Made by a program: the position numbers and the translations under genes. From Acidovorax radicis N35 (GTDB lineage Bacteria; Pseudomonadota; Gammaproteobacteria; Burkholderiales; Burkholderiaceae_C), in assembly GCF_000204195.1 (NCBI RefSeq), contig NZ_AFBG01000025.1, positions 107,079 to 171,078 on the forward strand: DNA of 64,000 nucleotides, in the 5' to 3' direction. Shown piece by piece: positions 7,445 through 16,385 of this stretch. The notes under the pieces are model-generated. The model was not told the DNA's origin. It did no database searches and worked only from the letters and a program-made list of their open reading frames with translations. Numbering within the stretch: position 1 is the first letter of the stretch; every line of letters begins with the position of its first letter.

Positions 7445-9355
7445 TCACAGGTTGGTCGCCGCCACCACTTCCGACATGTCGGTCAACCCCTGCAGCACCT
7501 TCTCGATGCCGTCCTGGCGCAGCGTCAGCATGCCCGCGGCCAGTGCCGAATGGCGGATGTCCGAGGCGGGGGCGCGGTGGCGGATGTGCTGGCGGATGGC
7601 CTCGTCGCTCAGCATCAGCTCATGGATGCCCAGCCGGCCGTGGTAGCCGTGGCCGTCGCACTTCGTGCAGCCCACGTGCCGCCACAGGCGCAGCTCGCCC
7701 TGTGCGCCGCCATGCTGCTGGCGCCAGCGCGCCACCTGCGCCTCGCAGGCCTCGGGCGTGTTGCGGGTGCCACTGTCCAGGTACTGCGACGCCAGGCCCA
7801 GCAGCGTGTCGTGGTCGGCCACCCGCGGCTCGCGGCAGGCCGTGCACAGGCGGCGCACCAGGCGCTGGGCCAGGATGGCGAGCAGAGAATCCGAGAAGTT
7901 GAACGGGTCCAGGCCCATCTCGAGCAGCCGCGCAATGCTCTCGGGCGCCGAGTTGGTGTGCAGGGTGGACAGCACCAGGTGGCCGGTGAGTGAGGCCTCG
8001 ATGGCGATGCGCGCGGTTTCCTCGTCGCGCATCTCGCCGATCATGATGACGTCCGGGTCGGCGCGCAGAAAGGTGCGCATTGCGGCTGCAAAAGTCCAGC
8101 CGATGCGCGGGTTCACCTGGACCTGGCGCAGGCCCTCCTGCGTGATCTCGATGGGGTCTTCGGCCGTCCAGATCTTGCGGCCGGCGGTGTTGATGTCGCG
8201 CACCACCGAGTGCAGCGTGGTCGTCTTGCCGCAGCCCGTGGGGCCGCACACCAGCACCAGGCCGTAACTCTTTTGCACCACCGCCCGCAGGGCCTGCAGG
8301 TTGGGCGGGCTCAGGCCGATGTTCTCCAGCGGCAGCGGCTTGGCACCGGCCAGCAGGCGCAGCACCACGTCTTCCAGTCCGCGCGAGGTGGGCACGGTGA
8401 CCACGCGCAGCTCCACCGGCGGGCCGCCGAAGCGGGCGAAGTCGATCTTGCCGTCCTGGGGCTTGCGGTGCTCCGAGATGTCCATGCCCGCCATGATCTT
8501 GATGCGCGCCACCATCGCGAAGCGGTAGCGCGCTGGCAGCTCCAGGTAGGGCGTGAGGTCGCCATCGATGCGCAGGCGGATGCGCACGTTCTGCGGCGCG
8601 GGCTCGGTCTCGATGTGGATGTCGGAGGCGCGGTGGTGGATGGCTTCGTCGATCACCGAGTTGATGAGCCGCACCAGGGTGTTGTCCGACTCGCTGATCA
8701 CGTCGGCCTGCTCGGAGTCCGCGTCCGGGGCCGTGCTGCCGAGGTTGGCCGCCAGCTCGCGAGAGGTGGCGCGTGCGGCGGTGGTCGCGTCGGCGCCGCC
8801 ACCGGGCTGGGTGCGGTAGGCGCGGTGGATGGCGGGCATCAGCGTGCCGGGTGCGGCCTGCAGCGGAAGGAGCCGGCGCTGTGTGAGAAACCGCAGTTCG
8901 TCCAGCAGCACGCGGTCACAGGGATCGGCCATGAGCAACACCAGCGCGTCTTCGCGGGCGATCAGCGGCAGCACGGATTCACGCTCTGCCACTGCGCGTG
9001 GCACCAGGGCCAGGGCCGTCGCTTCTGGCGCAATGTCGCCCGGGTGCACGGTGTACTCGCCCAGCCACGCGGCAATGACCTGGCGCAGCTGCTCCTGGGT
9101 GAGGACGCCGCCTTCCACCAGGATCTGCCCGATCAGCCGGTGTTGCCCGGCGCCGCGCTCCTGCAATTGCTTCTTGAGGCCGTCTTCCAGAGCCGAGGGG
9201 GACAGCATGCCCGCATGGACCAGCGCCTCCCCCAGGTGGCGCGCCTTGCCGACGGTGGGGTGGGGGGTGGAGAGCTGTCTCCACAAAGATTCCGCGTTGG
9301 CGGGGCGGAAACCGTGGGGCGGGGGGGCGGTGGAGGCTGCGGTGTCGGGCATCAA
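7445..9355 (-). CDS. GspE/PilB-type secretion ATPase
   Basis: A 636-residue hexameric AAA-type traffic ATPase. The N-terminal about 180 residues are an MshEN-type (cyclic-di-GMP-binding-like) domain, seen in ARHLGEALVHAGMLSPSALE and RRLLPLQAAP. The catalytic core has Walker A GPTGCGKTT (about residue 370), the Asp box, and Walker B DPDVIMIGEMRDEET (about 435). It also has the paired CxxC zinc motifs CTAC and CTKC near the C-terminus that mark GspE/PilB rather than PilT. No pilin, platform protein, secretin or prepilin peptidase gene lies nearby, so it must serve a distant type II secretion or type IV pilus apparatus, or act as an orphan. Confidence 0.9.
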   Translation of the reverse strand: MMPDTAASTAPPPHGFRPANAESLWRQLSTPHPTVGKARHLGEALVHAGMLSPSALEDGLKKQLQERGAGQHRLIGQILVEGGVLTQEQLRQVIAAWLGEYTVHPGDIAPEATALALVPRAVAERESVLPLIAREDALVLLMADPCDRVLLDELRFLTQRRLLPLQAAPGTLMPAIHRAYRTQPGGGADATTAARATSRELAANLGSTAPDADSEQADVISESDNTLVRLINSVIDEAIHHRASDIHIETEPAPQNVRIRLRIDGDLTPYLELPARYRFAMVARIKIMAGMDISEHRKPQDGKIDFARFGGPPVELRVVTVPTSRGLEDVVLRLLAGAKPLPLENIGLSPPNLQALRAVVQKSYGLVLVCGPTGCGKTTTLHSVVRDINTAGRKIWTAEDPIEITQEGLRQVQVNPRIGWTFAAAMRTFLRADPDVIMIGEMRDEETARIAIEASLTGHLVLSTLHTNSAPESIARLLEMGLDPFNFSDSLLAILAQRLVRRLCTACREPRVADHDTLLGLASQYLDSGTRNTPEACEAQVARWRQQHGGAQGELRLWRHVGCTKCDGHGYHGRLGIHELMLSDEAIRQHIRHRAPASDIRHSALAAGMLTLRQDGIEKVLQGLTDMSEVVAATNL

Positions 9356-9374
9356 TGGTCAGAGGCGGGCATCG

Positions 9375-10190
9375 TCAAAGGCTGAAGTCATAGTCCACCG
9401 TGATGGGCGCGTGGTCCGAGAACTTTTCACTTTTGTAGATGGATTCAGCACGTGCCAGCGCTGCGAGCGCGGGGGTGGCCAGGTGGTAGTCCAGCCGCCA
9501 CCCCACGTTGTTGGCATACGCCTGCCCCCGGTTGCTCCACCATGTGTAGGCGGTGTCCGTGGCGGTAGGTTGTAACTGGCGGTAAACGTCTATGATGCCG
9601 CCGCCTTCATCAGTTGTGTGCAACAACTTTGTCACCCAGGCCCGCTCTTCGGGCAAAAAACCACTGTTTTTCTGGTTGCTGCGCCAGTTTTTGAGGTCAA
9701 TTTGCTGGTGCGCAATGTTGATGTCGCCGCACAGGATGAAGTCGCGTTCGCCCTTGACTTTCATCAGATGGGGATGGAACTCGGCCAGAAACCGGAACTT
9801 GGCCTGCTGGCGCTCCTCGCCCGACGAGCCGCTCGGAAAGTACGCGCTGATGATCGACAGCTTGCGGGCCGGCGTGTCGAAACGCAGCTCCACATAGCGG
9901 CCTTCTGTATCGAACTCTTCAGAGCCATAGCCAATGACTACATCCGAAGGCTCGTGCCGCGTGTAGACGCCCACGCCGGAATAGCCTTTTTTCTGGGCAT
10001 AGTGGAAGTGGCCTTGCAGGCCGGCCATGCGCTCGAAGCGGTTGGCCATGTCGGCCGCCTGGGCCTTCACTTCCTGCACACAAATACAATCCGGCCGCGT
10101 GGCTGCCATCCAGCTTTCCACGCCTTTGCTGGTGGCCGAGCGGATGCCATTGAGATTGAGGCTGGTTAACTTGAACAAGGAATTCCCCAT
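9375..10190 (-). CDS. xth: Exodeoxyribonuclease III
   Basis: A 271-residue (from ATG 10190) exonuclease III / AP endonuclease for base-excision repair. Signatures are LNLNGIRSA, the metal-binding Glu in CVQEVKA, AYFPSG, GDINIAH and the closing SDHAPITVDYDF. Homologues usually begin at the next residues (FKLTSLNLNG), so a TTG at 10178, preceded by GGGGAA, is a plausible alternative start of 267 residues; the ATG has no visible ribosome site. It is head-to-head with pyrE: the two ATG codons overlap in the palindrome CATG at 10188-10191. Confidence 0.92.
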   Translation of the reverse strand: MGNSLFKLTSLNLNGIRSATSKGVESWMAATRPDCICVQEVKAQAADMANRFERMAGLQGHFHYAQKKGYSGVGVYTRHEPSDVVIGYGSEEFDTEGRYVELRFDTPARKLSIISAYFPSGSSGEERQQAKFRFLAEFHPHLMKVKGERDFILCGDINIAHQQIDLKNWRSNQKNSGFLPEERAWVTKLLHTTDEGGGIIDVYRQLQPTATDTAYTWWSNRGQAYANNVGWRLDYHLATPALAALARAESIYKSEKFSDHAPITVDYDFSL

Positions 10191-10887
10191 GGTGGATGTT
10201 GGCGCGCAAACCTCTGGACAGGGCCAGCTGGCGCAGGATTTTGTACGTTTTGCCGTCGAATCGGGCGTGCTGCGGTTCGGTGAATTCAAGACCAAGGCGG
10301 GGCGCCTGAGCCCCTACTTCTTCAATGCAGGGTTGTTCGACGACGGCCGCAAGATGGGACGGCTGGCGGAATTCTATGCAAAAGCCCTGCTGGCCAGCGG
10401 CATCGAATTCGACATGGTTTTTGGCCCGGCCTACAAGGGCATTCCCCTGGCGGCCACGGTCGCGGTGGAGCTGGCCCGGCTGGGGCGCAACGTGCCTTTT
10501 GCCTACAACCGCAAGGAGGCCAAGGACCATGGCGAGGGCGGCACGCTGGTGGGTGCCCCCTTGAAAGGCCGGGTGCTGATCGTGGATGACGTCATGTCGG
10601 CAGGGACCGCTGCCCGCGAATCCATTGCGATCATCCGGGCCGCCGGTGCCACGCCGCATGCGGTTGCAATTGCGCTGGACCGCCAGGAAAAAGCCACAGA
10701 GAATGGCCAGGACGTGGACCATAGCGCCGTGCAGTACGTGCGCGATCAGCTGGGCATGCAGGTGTGTGCCATCGCCCGGCTGGCAGACTTATTGCTGTAT
10801 CTCTCGCAAAACGGGGAAGAAGGGATGCGCTCGCATCACGAAAAAGTGCTGGCCTACCGCCAGCGGTACGGCGTCAACGAAGGGTAG
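10189..10887 (+). CDS. pyrE: Orotate phosphoribosyltransferase
   Basis: A 232-residue enzyme of de novo pyrimidine synthesis that joins orotate and PRPP to give OMP. The PRPP-binding motif VLIVDDVMSAGTAARES is intact, with FGPAYKGIPLAA and YNRKEAKDHGEGG (flexible catalytic loop) upstream. ATG 10189 is preceded by AAGGA 8 bp upstream and gives a slightly extended N-terminus; upstream in-frame codons run into the xth reading region and are not used. It is followed within 6 bp by a DUF4124 gene. Confidence 0.95.
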   Translation: MVDVGAQTSGQGQLAQDFVRFAVESGVLRFGEFKTKAGRLSPYFFNAGLFDDGRKMGRLAEFYAKALLASGIEFDMVFGPAYKGIPLAATVAVELARLGRNVPFAYNRKEAKDHGEGGTLVGAPLKGRVLIVDDVMSAGTAARESIAIIRAAGATPHAVAIALDRQEKATENGQDVDHSAVQYVRDQLGMQVCAIARLADLLLYLSQNGEEGMRSHHEKVLAYRQRYGVNEG

Positions 10888-10892
10888 ATGAT

Positions 10893-11597
10893 TTGAGCAA
10901 GTCGGCGTGGATCATGGGCGGGTTGGTGCTGCTCACCCTGGGCGTGGAGCTGGCCTCGGCGCAGCCTCAGGAAGCGTCTGGCGGCATCTACACGTGTGTG
11001 GACCGCAACGGGCGCCGGCTGACGGCCGACCGGCCTATTCCGGAATGCCTGGACCGGGAGCAGCGCGAACTCAGCCCCTCGGGCATCACACGCCGCCAGA
11101 TCGGACCCTCGCTCACGGAGCTGGAGCGTGCCGCCCAGGACGCCCAGAACCGCAAGGATGCCGAGGAGCGCGCCCGCATTGTCGAAGAGCGCCGGCGTGA
11201 ACGCGTTCTCGTCGCGCGCTACCCCGACAAGGCGTCCCACGATGTGGAGCGCACGGCGGCCATCCAGATGGTGGATGACGTGACGGCTACAGCAGAAAAG
11301 CGAATCACCGAGCTGAAGGCGGAGCGCAAGAAACTCGATGTGGAGATGGAGTTCTACAAGAAGGACCCCAACAAGGCGCCCATGACGCTGCGCCGCAAGA
11401 TCGCTGAGATTGACGACAGCCTTGCCGAGCAGCAGCGCTTCATCACGGGACAGGACCAGGAAAAGCGCCGCGTGCACCAGCGCTTTGACGCTGAACTGGC
11501 CCAGCTGCGCAAGCTGTGGGACCCTCAGCGCGTGTCCCCCGCAGCGGCTGCGAAACCCTCTGCCAGCGCGGTGCCTCCTGCCTCGGGAGCTCGATAG
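10893..11597 (+). CDS. DUF4124-domain exported protein with coiled coil
   Basis: About 234 residues from a TTG at 10893 with GAAGGG about 10 bp upstream; the first in-frame ATG is at 10914. A signal peptide (SAWIMGGLVLLTLGVELASA) precedes a DUF4124-type segment GIYTCVDRNGRRLTADRPIP with paired cysteines. A long charged coiled coil follows (about residues 75-205, RIVEERRRER, KRITELKAERKKLD) and then an Ala/Pro-rich tail. DUF4124 proteins are periplasmic and of unknown function. It lies 5 bp after pyrE, so it is probably co-transcribed with it. Confidence 0.72.
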   Translation: MSKSAWIMGGLVLLTLGVELASAQPQEASGGIYTCVDRNGRRLTADRPIPECLDREQRELSPSGITRRQIGPSLTELERAAQDAQNRKDAEERARIVEERRRERVLVARYPDKASHDVERTAAIQMVDDVTATAEKRITELKAERKKLDVEMEFYKKDPNKAPMTLRRKIAEIDDSLAEQQRFITGQDQEKRRVHQRFDAELAQLRKLWDPQRVSPAAAAKPSASAVPPASGAR

Positions 11598-11671
11598 ACG
11601 AGGTTGGGGGGCTGAGCTGCACAGAGCCCGCGCCGCGAAAATCACTTAAAGAACCGACTTCAGGATAAAAA

Positions 11672-11700
11672 AACAAAGGGGCCTCGCGGACCCCTTTGTT
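11672..11700 (-). terminator. Rho-independent terminator of the gatCAB transcript
   Basis: ACAAAGGGG (673-681) pairs with CCCCTTTGT (691-699) around a short loop. On the minus strand it is followed by a run of seven T before ATCC. It sits 30 bp past the gatB stop. The A-rich left arm means it could also work weakly for the plus-strand DUF4124 transcript. Confidence 0.85.
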
Positions 11701-11729
11701 CTTTGCGCCTGTGTTTACAGGTCTTGAAA

Positions 11730-13184
11730 TCAGCCCGCCAGCTTGGCACGCAGCAGGTCATTGACCTGTTGCGGGTTCGCCTTGCCCTTGCTGGCCTTCA
11801 TCGCCTGGCCCACCAGTGCATTGAACGCCTTGTCCTTGCCCGCGCGGAACTGGGCCACGTTGTCGGGGTTGGCGGCAATCACCTCGTCGATGATTTTCTC
11901 CAGCGCGCCGGAGTCGTTCATCTGCTTGAGGCCTTTGGACTCAATGAGGGTATCCACGTCTGCAGCTTCACCTTCCCACAATGCATCAAACACCTGCTTC
12001 GCTGCATTGTTGGAAATCGTGCCATCGGCGATCCGGCCAATCAGCGCAGCCAGTTGCACCGAAGTGACCGGCGCTTTCTCGATGCCGATCTCTCCCAGGT
12101 TCATGCGCCGTGACACTTCGCCCATGATCCAGTTGCTGGCCAGCTTGGGCTGACCGCAGGCCTTGGCTGCTGCCTCGAAATAGGCCGCCATCGCCTTGCT
12201 CTGTGTAAGTGTGGTGGCGTCGTATTCGGGCAGGCCGTAGTCCGCCACAAAACGCGCAGCCATGGTGCGGGGCAATTCGGCCATCAGCGCGCGTTGTTCC
12301 TGCACCCAGTGCTCTGAAATGTGCAGCGGAGGCAGATCCGGATCAGGGAAGTAGCGGTAATCCGCCGCGTCTTCCTTGGTCCGCATGGCGCGTGTTTCGC
12401 CCGTATCCGGGTCGAAAAGCACGGTGGCCTGCTGGATGGCGTGGCCGTCCTCGATCTGGTCGATCTGCCAGCGGATCTCGTAGTCGATGGCCTGCTGCAT
12501 GAACTTGAACGAGTTCAGGTTCTTGATCTCGCGGCGCGTGCCCAGCGGGCCGCCGGGCTTGCGGACGGACACGTTGGCGTCACAGCGGAAGCTGCCTTCC
12601 TGCATGTTGCCGTCGCAGATGCCGATCCAGGTCACGATCTTGTGCAACTCTTTCGCATAGGCCACGGCTTCGTCGGACGAGCGCATGTCGGGCTCGGTCA
12701 CGATCTCCAGCAGCGGCGTGCCGGCGCGGTTCAGGTCAATGCCGCTTTGGCCGATGAAGTCTTCGTGCAGGGACTTGCCCGCATCTTCTTCGAGATGGGC
12801 GCGGACCAGGCGCACGGTTTTCTTTTCGTCGCCGAGAAAAAACTCCACCTCGCCGCCCTGCACCACCGGGATCTCGAACTGGCTGATCTGGTAGCCCTTG
12901 GGCAGGTCGGGGTAGAAGTAGTTTTTACGGGCAAAAATACTCACTGGCGCAATGTGGGAGCCCAGAGCCAGTCCTAATTTGATAGCGCAGGCCACTGCTT
13001 CGCGGTTCATCACGGGCAGCGTGCCGGGCAGGGCCAGGTCCACCGCGCAGGCCTGCGTGTTGGGCTCGGCGCCAAAGGCGGTGGGCGCGCGGCTGAAGAT
13101 CTTGCTCTGCGTGGCAAGCTGGGTGTGGGTTTCGAAGCCGATAACGACTTCATAACCGTGGATCAATTTGCTGGTCGTCGTCAT
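11730..13184 (-). CDS. gatB: Aspartyl/glutamyl-tRNA(Asn/Gln) amidotransferase subunit B
   Basis: A 484-residue subunit B of the GatCAB amidotransferase, which converts Glu-tRNA(Gln) and/or Asp-tRNA(Asn) to the amidated forms. Signatures are YEVVIGFETHTQLAT at the N-terminus, the ARKNYFYPDLPKGYQISQFE block and GTRREIKNLNSFKFMQQAID. The C-terminal tail (about 340-484) is of the YqeY-like helical type that contacts tRNA. It starts 1 bp after the gatA stop and is the last gene of gatC-gatA-gatB, which ends at the terminator at 11672-11700. Confidence 0.97.
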   Translation of the reverse strand: MTTTSKLIHGYEVVIGFETHTQLATQSKIFSRAPTAFGAEPNTQACAVDLALPGTLPVMNREAVACAIKLGLALGSHIAPVSIFARKNYFYPDLPKGYQISQFEIPVVQGGEVEFFLGDEKKTVRLVRAHLEEDAGKSLHEDFIGQSGIDLNRAGTPLLEIVTEPDMRSSDEAVAYAKELHKIVTWIGICDGNMQEGSFRCDANVSVRKPGGPLGTRREIKNLNSFKFMQQAIDYEIRWQIDQIEDGHAIQQATVLFDPDTGETRAMRTKEDAADYRYFPDPDLPPLHISEHWVQEQRALMAELPRTMAARFVADYGLPEYDATTLTQSKAMAAYFEAAAKACGQPKLASNWIMGEVSRRMNLGEIGIEKAPVTSVQLAALIGRIADGTISNNAAKQVFDALWEGEAADVDTLIESKGLKQMNDSGALEKIIDEVIAANPDNVAQFRAGKDKAFNALVGQAMKASKGKANPQQVNDLLRAKLAG

Positions 13185-13185
13185 G

Positions 13186-14688
13186 TCACAGACCTCCGGG
13201 TTGGCGGAGGTGGAAATCGGTGGCTTGCTGCAGGCGGTGCGCGGCGTTCAGAAGGCGGGCTTCCTGGAAGTAGTTGCCAATCAGCTGCAGCCCCACGGGC
13301 AAACCCCCTTCGCCAAAACCTGCAGGCACGCTCATGCCGGGCAGGCCGGCCAGCGAGCCGGGCAGGGTGAAGATGTCGGCCAGGTAGTCGGCCAGCGGGT
13401 CGGCGCCATGCTCGCCCAGCTTCCAGGCCACGGTGGGGGCCACGGGGCCGGCGATGAGGTCGCAGCTCTTGAACGCGTTCTGGAAGTCGTCGGCGATCAT
13501 GCGGCGGATCTTCTGCGCCTGCAGGTAATAGGCGTCGTAGTAGCCGTGACTCAGCACATAGGCGCCGATCATGATGCGGCGCTTGACCTCGTCGCCAAAG
13601 CCTTCGGCGCGGGTCTTCTTGTACATGTCCACCAGGTCGGTGTAGTCCTTGGCGCGGTGGCCGAACTTCACGCCGTCGAAGCGGCTGAGGTTGGACGAGG
13701 CTTCGGCGGGGGCAATGATGTAGTACACGGGGATGGACAGCTCGGTGCGCGGCAGGCTGATGGGCACGAGCTTGGCGCCGAGCTTTTCGTATTCCTTCAG
13801 GGCGGCGTCCACGGCGGCGCGCACATCGGGCGCCAGGCCTTCGCCAAAGAACTCGGCGGGGATGCCGATGCGCAGGCCGTCAATGCTGTCGTTGAGCTTC
13901 GCGCTGAAGTTCTCGGCAGGCACATCGAGCGACGTGGAGTCGCGGTCCGGGTCGGGGCCGCACATGGCAGACAGCAGCAGCGCGCAGTCTTCGGCCGAGC
14001 GGGCCATGGGGCCGGCCTGGTCGAGGCTGGACGCAAAGGCGATCATGCCGTAGCGGCTGGCGCGGCCATAGGTGGGCTTGATGCCGGTGATGCCACAAAA
14101 CGATGCGGGCTGGCGGATGGAGCCGCCAGTGTCGGTGCCGGTGACGGCCGGGGCCAGGCGCGCGGCCACGGCCACGGCGCTGCCACCCGACGAGCCGCCG
14201 GGGATGCGGCTGGTGTCCCAGGGGTTGCGCACGGGGGCCGGGGCGCCAAAGCCCACAGGGGCGACGGCGGAGTTCTCGTTGGACGAACCCATCGCGAACT
14301 CGTCGCAGTTGAGCTTGCCCAGCGTCACGGCGCCCGCATCGGCCAGCTTGGTGACGACGGTGGCATCAAAGGGCGACTGGTAGCCCGCGAGCATCTTGGA
14401 GCCCGCCGTGCTGGGGAAGTCGCGCGTGACGAAGATGTCCTTGTGGGCAATCGGCACGCCTTCCAGTGCGCCCGCCGTGCCAGCGGCAAGGTGCGCATCG
14501 GCGGCCTGGGCCTGGGCCAGGGTGGCGTCTTCGTTCAGGGCCACATAGGCGCCCAGATTCTGGTGCGCTTTGGCGCGGGCCAGGAAATGCTGGGCGGCTT
14601 CGACGGCAGAAAATTGCTTGTTGCGCAGGCCGGTGGCCAATTCGGAAACGCCCAGGTCGTGCAGGGCTTTGGTCGTTGTTGTGCTCAT
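13186..14688 (-). CDS. gatA: Aspartyl/glutamyl-tRNA(Asn/Gln) amidotransferase subunit A
   Basis: A 500-residue amidase-signature enzyme that releases ammonia from glutamine for the GatCAB complex. The Ser-cisSer-Lys triad is recognisable: Lys in PIAHKDIF, the Gly/Ser-rich loop RIPGGSSGGSAVAVAA, and the nucleophile in TGTDTGGSIRQPASFCG. Length and order are standard. It lies 7 bp after gatC and 1 bp before gatB. Confidence 0.97.
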   Translation of the reverse strand: MSTTTTKALHDLGVSELATGLRNKQFSAVEAAQHFLARAKAHQNLGAYVALNEDATLAQAQAADAHLAAGTAGALEGVPIAHKDIFVTRDFPSTAGSKMLAGYQSPFDATVVTKLADAGAVTLGKLNCDEFAMGSSNENSAVAPVGFGAPAPVRNPWDTSRIPGGSSGGSAVAVAARLAPAVTGTDTGGSIRQPASFCGITGIKPTYGRASRYGMIAFASSLDQAGPMARSAEDCALLLSAMCGPDPDRDSTSLDVPAENFSAKLNDSIDGLRIGIPAEFFGEGLAPDVRAAVDAALKEYEKLGAKLVPISLPRTELSIPVYYIIAPAEASSNLSRFDGVKFGHRAKDYTDLVDMYKKTRAEGFGDEVKRRIMIGAYVLSHGYYDAYYLQAQKIRRMIADDFQNAFKSCDLIAGPVAPTVAWKLGEHGADPLADYLADIFTLPGSLAGLPGMSVPAGFGEGGLPVGLQLIGNYFQEARLLNAAHRLQQATDFHLRQPGGL

Positions 14689-14695
14689 GCGCGTC

Positions 14696-14995
14696 TCACT
14701 CGATCACTTTGGGGACGAGGAACAGGCCGCGCTCTACAGCGGGTGCGCTCTTCTGGTTGGCTTCACGCTGGTTGGGCTCGCTGGCCACGTCCTCGCGCAG
14801 CCGCAAAGCCACGTCCTGGATGGCAGCGACGGGGTGCGCCAGGGGCGTGATGCCCGAGGTATCCACAGCCCGCATCTGTTCCACGATGTCAAAGAAGCCA
14901 TTGAGCTGGGTCAGCATGCGCTCACTTTCGGAGGGTGTCAGCTCAAGCCGTGCCAAATTGGCGATGCGGCCGATGTCCTGGGGGGTCAGTGCCAT
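14696..14995 (-). CDS. gatC: Aspartyl/glutamyl-tRNA(Asn/Gln) amidotransferase subunit C
   Basis: A 99-residue small subunit that wraps around GatA and GatB and stabilises the complex. The opening MALTPQDIGRIANLARLEL, the helical middle and the VSGITPLAHP-like DTSGITPLAHP motif are family hallmarks. It is the first gene of the minus-strand gat operon. Its promoter must lie in the 217-bp gap shared with divergent mreB. Confidence 0.95.
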   Translation of the reverse strand: MALTPQDIGRIANLARLELTPSESERMLTQLNGFFDIVEQMRAVDTSGITPLAHPVAAIQDVALRLREDVASEPNQREANQKSAPAVERGLFLVPKVIE

Positions 14996-15212
14996 AGGGA
15001 GGAGAATCTAGAGAAACCAGAAGTAAAGCTGTGATCCGGGCCGCGCCGGAGGGAGTTATTCACAGGGGATGGGGTATTATCCCGGCTTTGCCGCAATACC
15101 CCCTTCACTGCCGGTTTTTGTGCGAAAAAAGCGATTTTTGACCCCCACCCACACCCTGACACACCTGGCGATGGCAGGCCGACGTGCATGCCGTGCCTGA
15201 GAGGATTTTTGA

Positions 15213-16256
15213 ATGTTCGGAGCTTTCCGTCGGTATTTCTCCACCGACCTTGCCATTGACCTTGGCACCGCCAACACCCTCATTTTCGCCCGCGACAAGG
15301 GCATTGTGCTTGACGAACCTTCCGTCGTCGCCATCCGCCACGAAGGCGGGCCGCACGGCAAGAAAGTCATTCAGGCGGTAGGCCGCGAAGCGAAAGCCAT
15401 GCTGGGCAAGGTGCCCGGCAATATCGAGGCCATCCGGCCCATGAAGGACGGCGTGATTGCTGACTTCGTGATCACCGAACAGATGATCAAGCAGTTCATC
15501 AAGATGGTGCACCCGCGCACGCTGTTCACCCCCAGCCCGCGCATCATCATCTGCGTGCCCTGCGGCTCCACCCAGGTCGAGCGCCGCGCCATCAAGGACG
15601 CTGCAGAAGCCGCTGGCGCTACTGCCGTCTATCTGATCGAAGAACCTATGGCCGCCGGTATCGGCGCGGGCCTTCCGGTGTCCGAAGCCTCGGGCTCCAT
15701 GGTCGTGGACATCGGCGGTGGCACCACCGAAGTCGGGGTGATTTCGCTGGGCGGCATGGTCTACAAGGGCAGCGTCCGCGTCGGTGGCGACAAGTTTGAC
15801 GAAGCCATCATCAGCTACATCCGCCGCAACTACGGCATGCTGATCGGCGAACCTACGGCCGAGGCCATCAAGAAGAGCATTGGCTCGGCCTTCCCTGGTT
15901 CGGAAGTGCGCGAGATGGAGGTCAAGGGCCGCAACCTGTCCGAAGGCGTACCGCGCAGCTTCACCATTTCCAGCAACGAAGTGCTGGAGGCGCTGACCGA
16001 CCCGCTTAACCAGATCGTCTCTGCCGTGAAGAACGCGCTGGAGCAGACCCCGCCCGAGCTGGGCGCCGACATCGCCGACCGCGGCATGATGCTGACCGGC
16101 GGCGGCGCGCTGTTGCGCGACCTGGATCGCCTGCTGGCCGAAGAAACCGGCCTGCCGGTGCTGGTGGCGGAAGACCCGCTGACCTGCGTGGTGCGCGGCT
16201 GCGGCATTGCGCTGGAGCGCATGGACCGCCTGGGTAGCATTTTCACGAGCGAGTAA
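15213..16256 (+). CDS. mreB: Rod-shape determining protein MreB (bacterial actin)
   Basis: A 347-residue actin-like ATPase that forms membrane-associated filaments and guides the elongasome in lateral wall synthesis. Phosphate-1 loop IDLGTANTLIF, the connect region PVSEASGSMVVDIGGGTTEV and adenosine motif MMLTGGGALLRDLD are all present; the N-terminal amphipathic residues MFGAFRRYF fit membrane binding. First gene of mreBCD-mrdA, opposite gatC. A hairpin with a T-run follows the stop, so part of the transcript may end there, giving more MreB than MreC/D. Confidence 0.97.
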   Translation: MFGAFRRYFSTDLAIDLGTANTLIFARDKGIVLDEPSVVAIRHEGGPHGKKVIQAVGREAKAMLGKVPGNIEAIRPMKDGVIADFVITEQMIKQFIKMVHPRTLFTPSPRIIICVPCGSTQVERRAIKDAAEAAGATAVYLIEEPMAAGIGAGLPVSEASGSMVVDIGGGTTEVGVISLGGMVYKGSVRVGGDKFDEAIISYIRRNYGMLIGEPTAEAIKKSIGSAFPGSEVREMEVKGRNLSEGVPRSFTISSNEVLEALTDPLNQIVSAVKNALEQTPPELGADIADRGMMLTGGGALLRDLDRLLAEETGLPVLVAEDPLTCVVRGCGIALERMDRLGSIFTSE

Positions 16257-16289
16257 GCCTGCGGGCCTGTATGCTGCAGGCACTTTTTC
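16257..16289 (+). terminator. Possible attenuating terminator after mreB
   Basis: GCCTGC (16257-262) can pair with GCAGGC (16276-281) and is followed by ACTTTTTCG. The 6-bp stem and five T suggest partial termination between mreB and mreC; the stem overlaps the base after the mreB stop. Confidence 0.45.
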
Positions 16290-16385
16290 GCTCTGAACTG
16301 CATGACCGCACCTGCTCCATTGCTTCTGTCTGAGCACATGCCCGTGGAGTTGCCTCCACGCGGCAGATCCTGACCGCTTCGCACG

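Noticed and set aside
12940..12995. A sequence in gatB (TAATTTGATAGCGCAGGCCA) resembling family-B repeats
   Set aside because: It encodes the conserved GatB residues ACAIKLGLALG in the expected place, so the resemblance is probably chance.
13168..14850. A 560-codon plus-strand frame opposite gatA
   Set aside because: Gly/His/Val-rich shadow of gatA codons.
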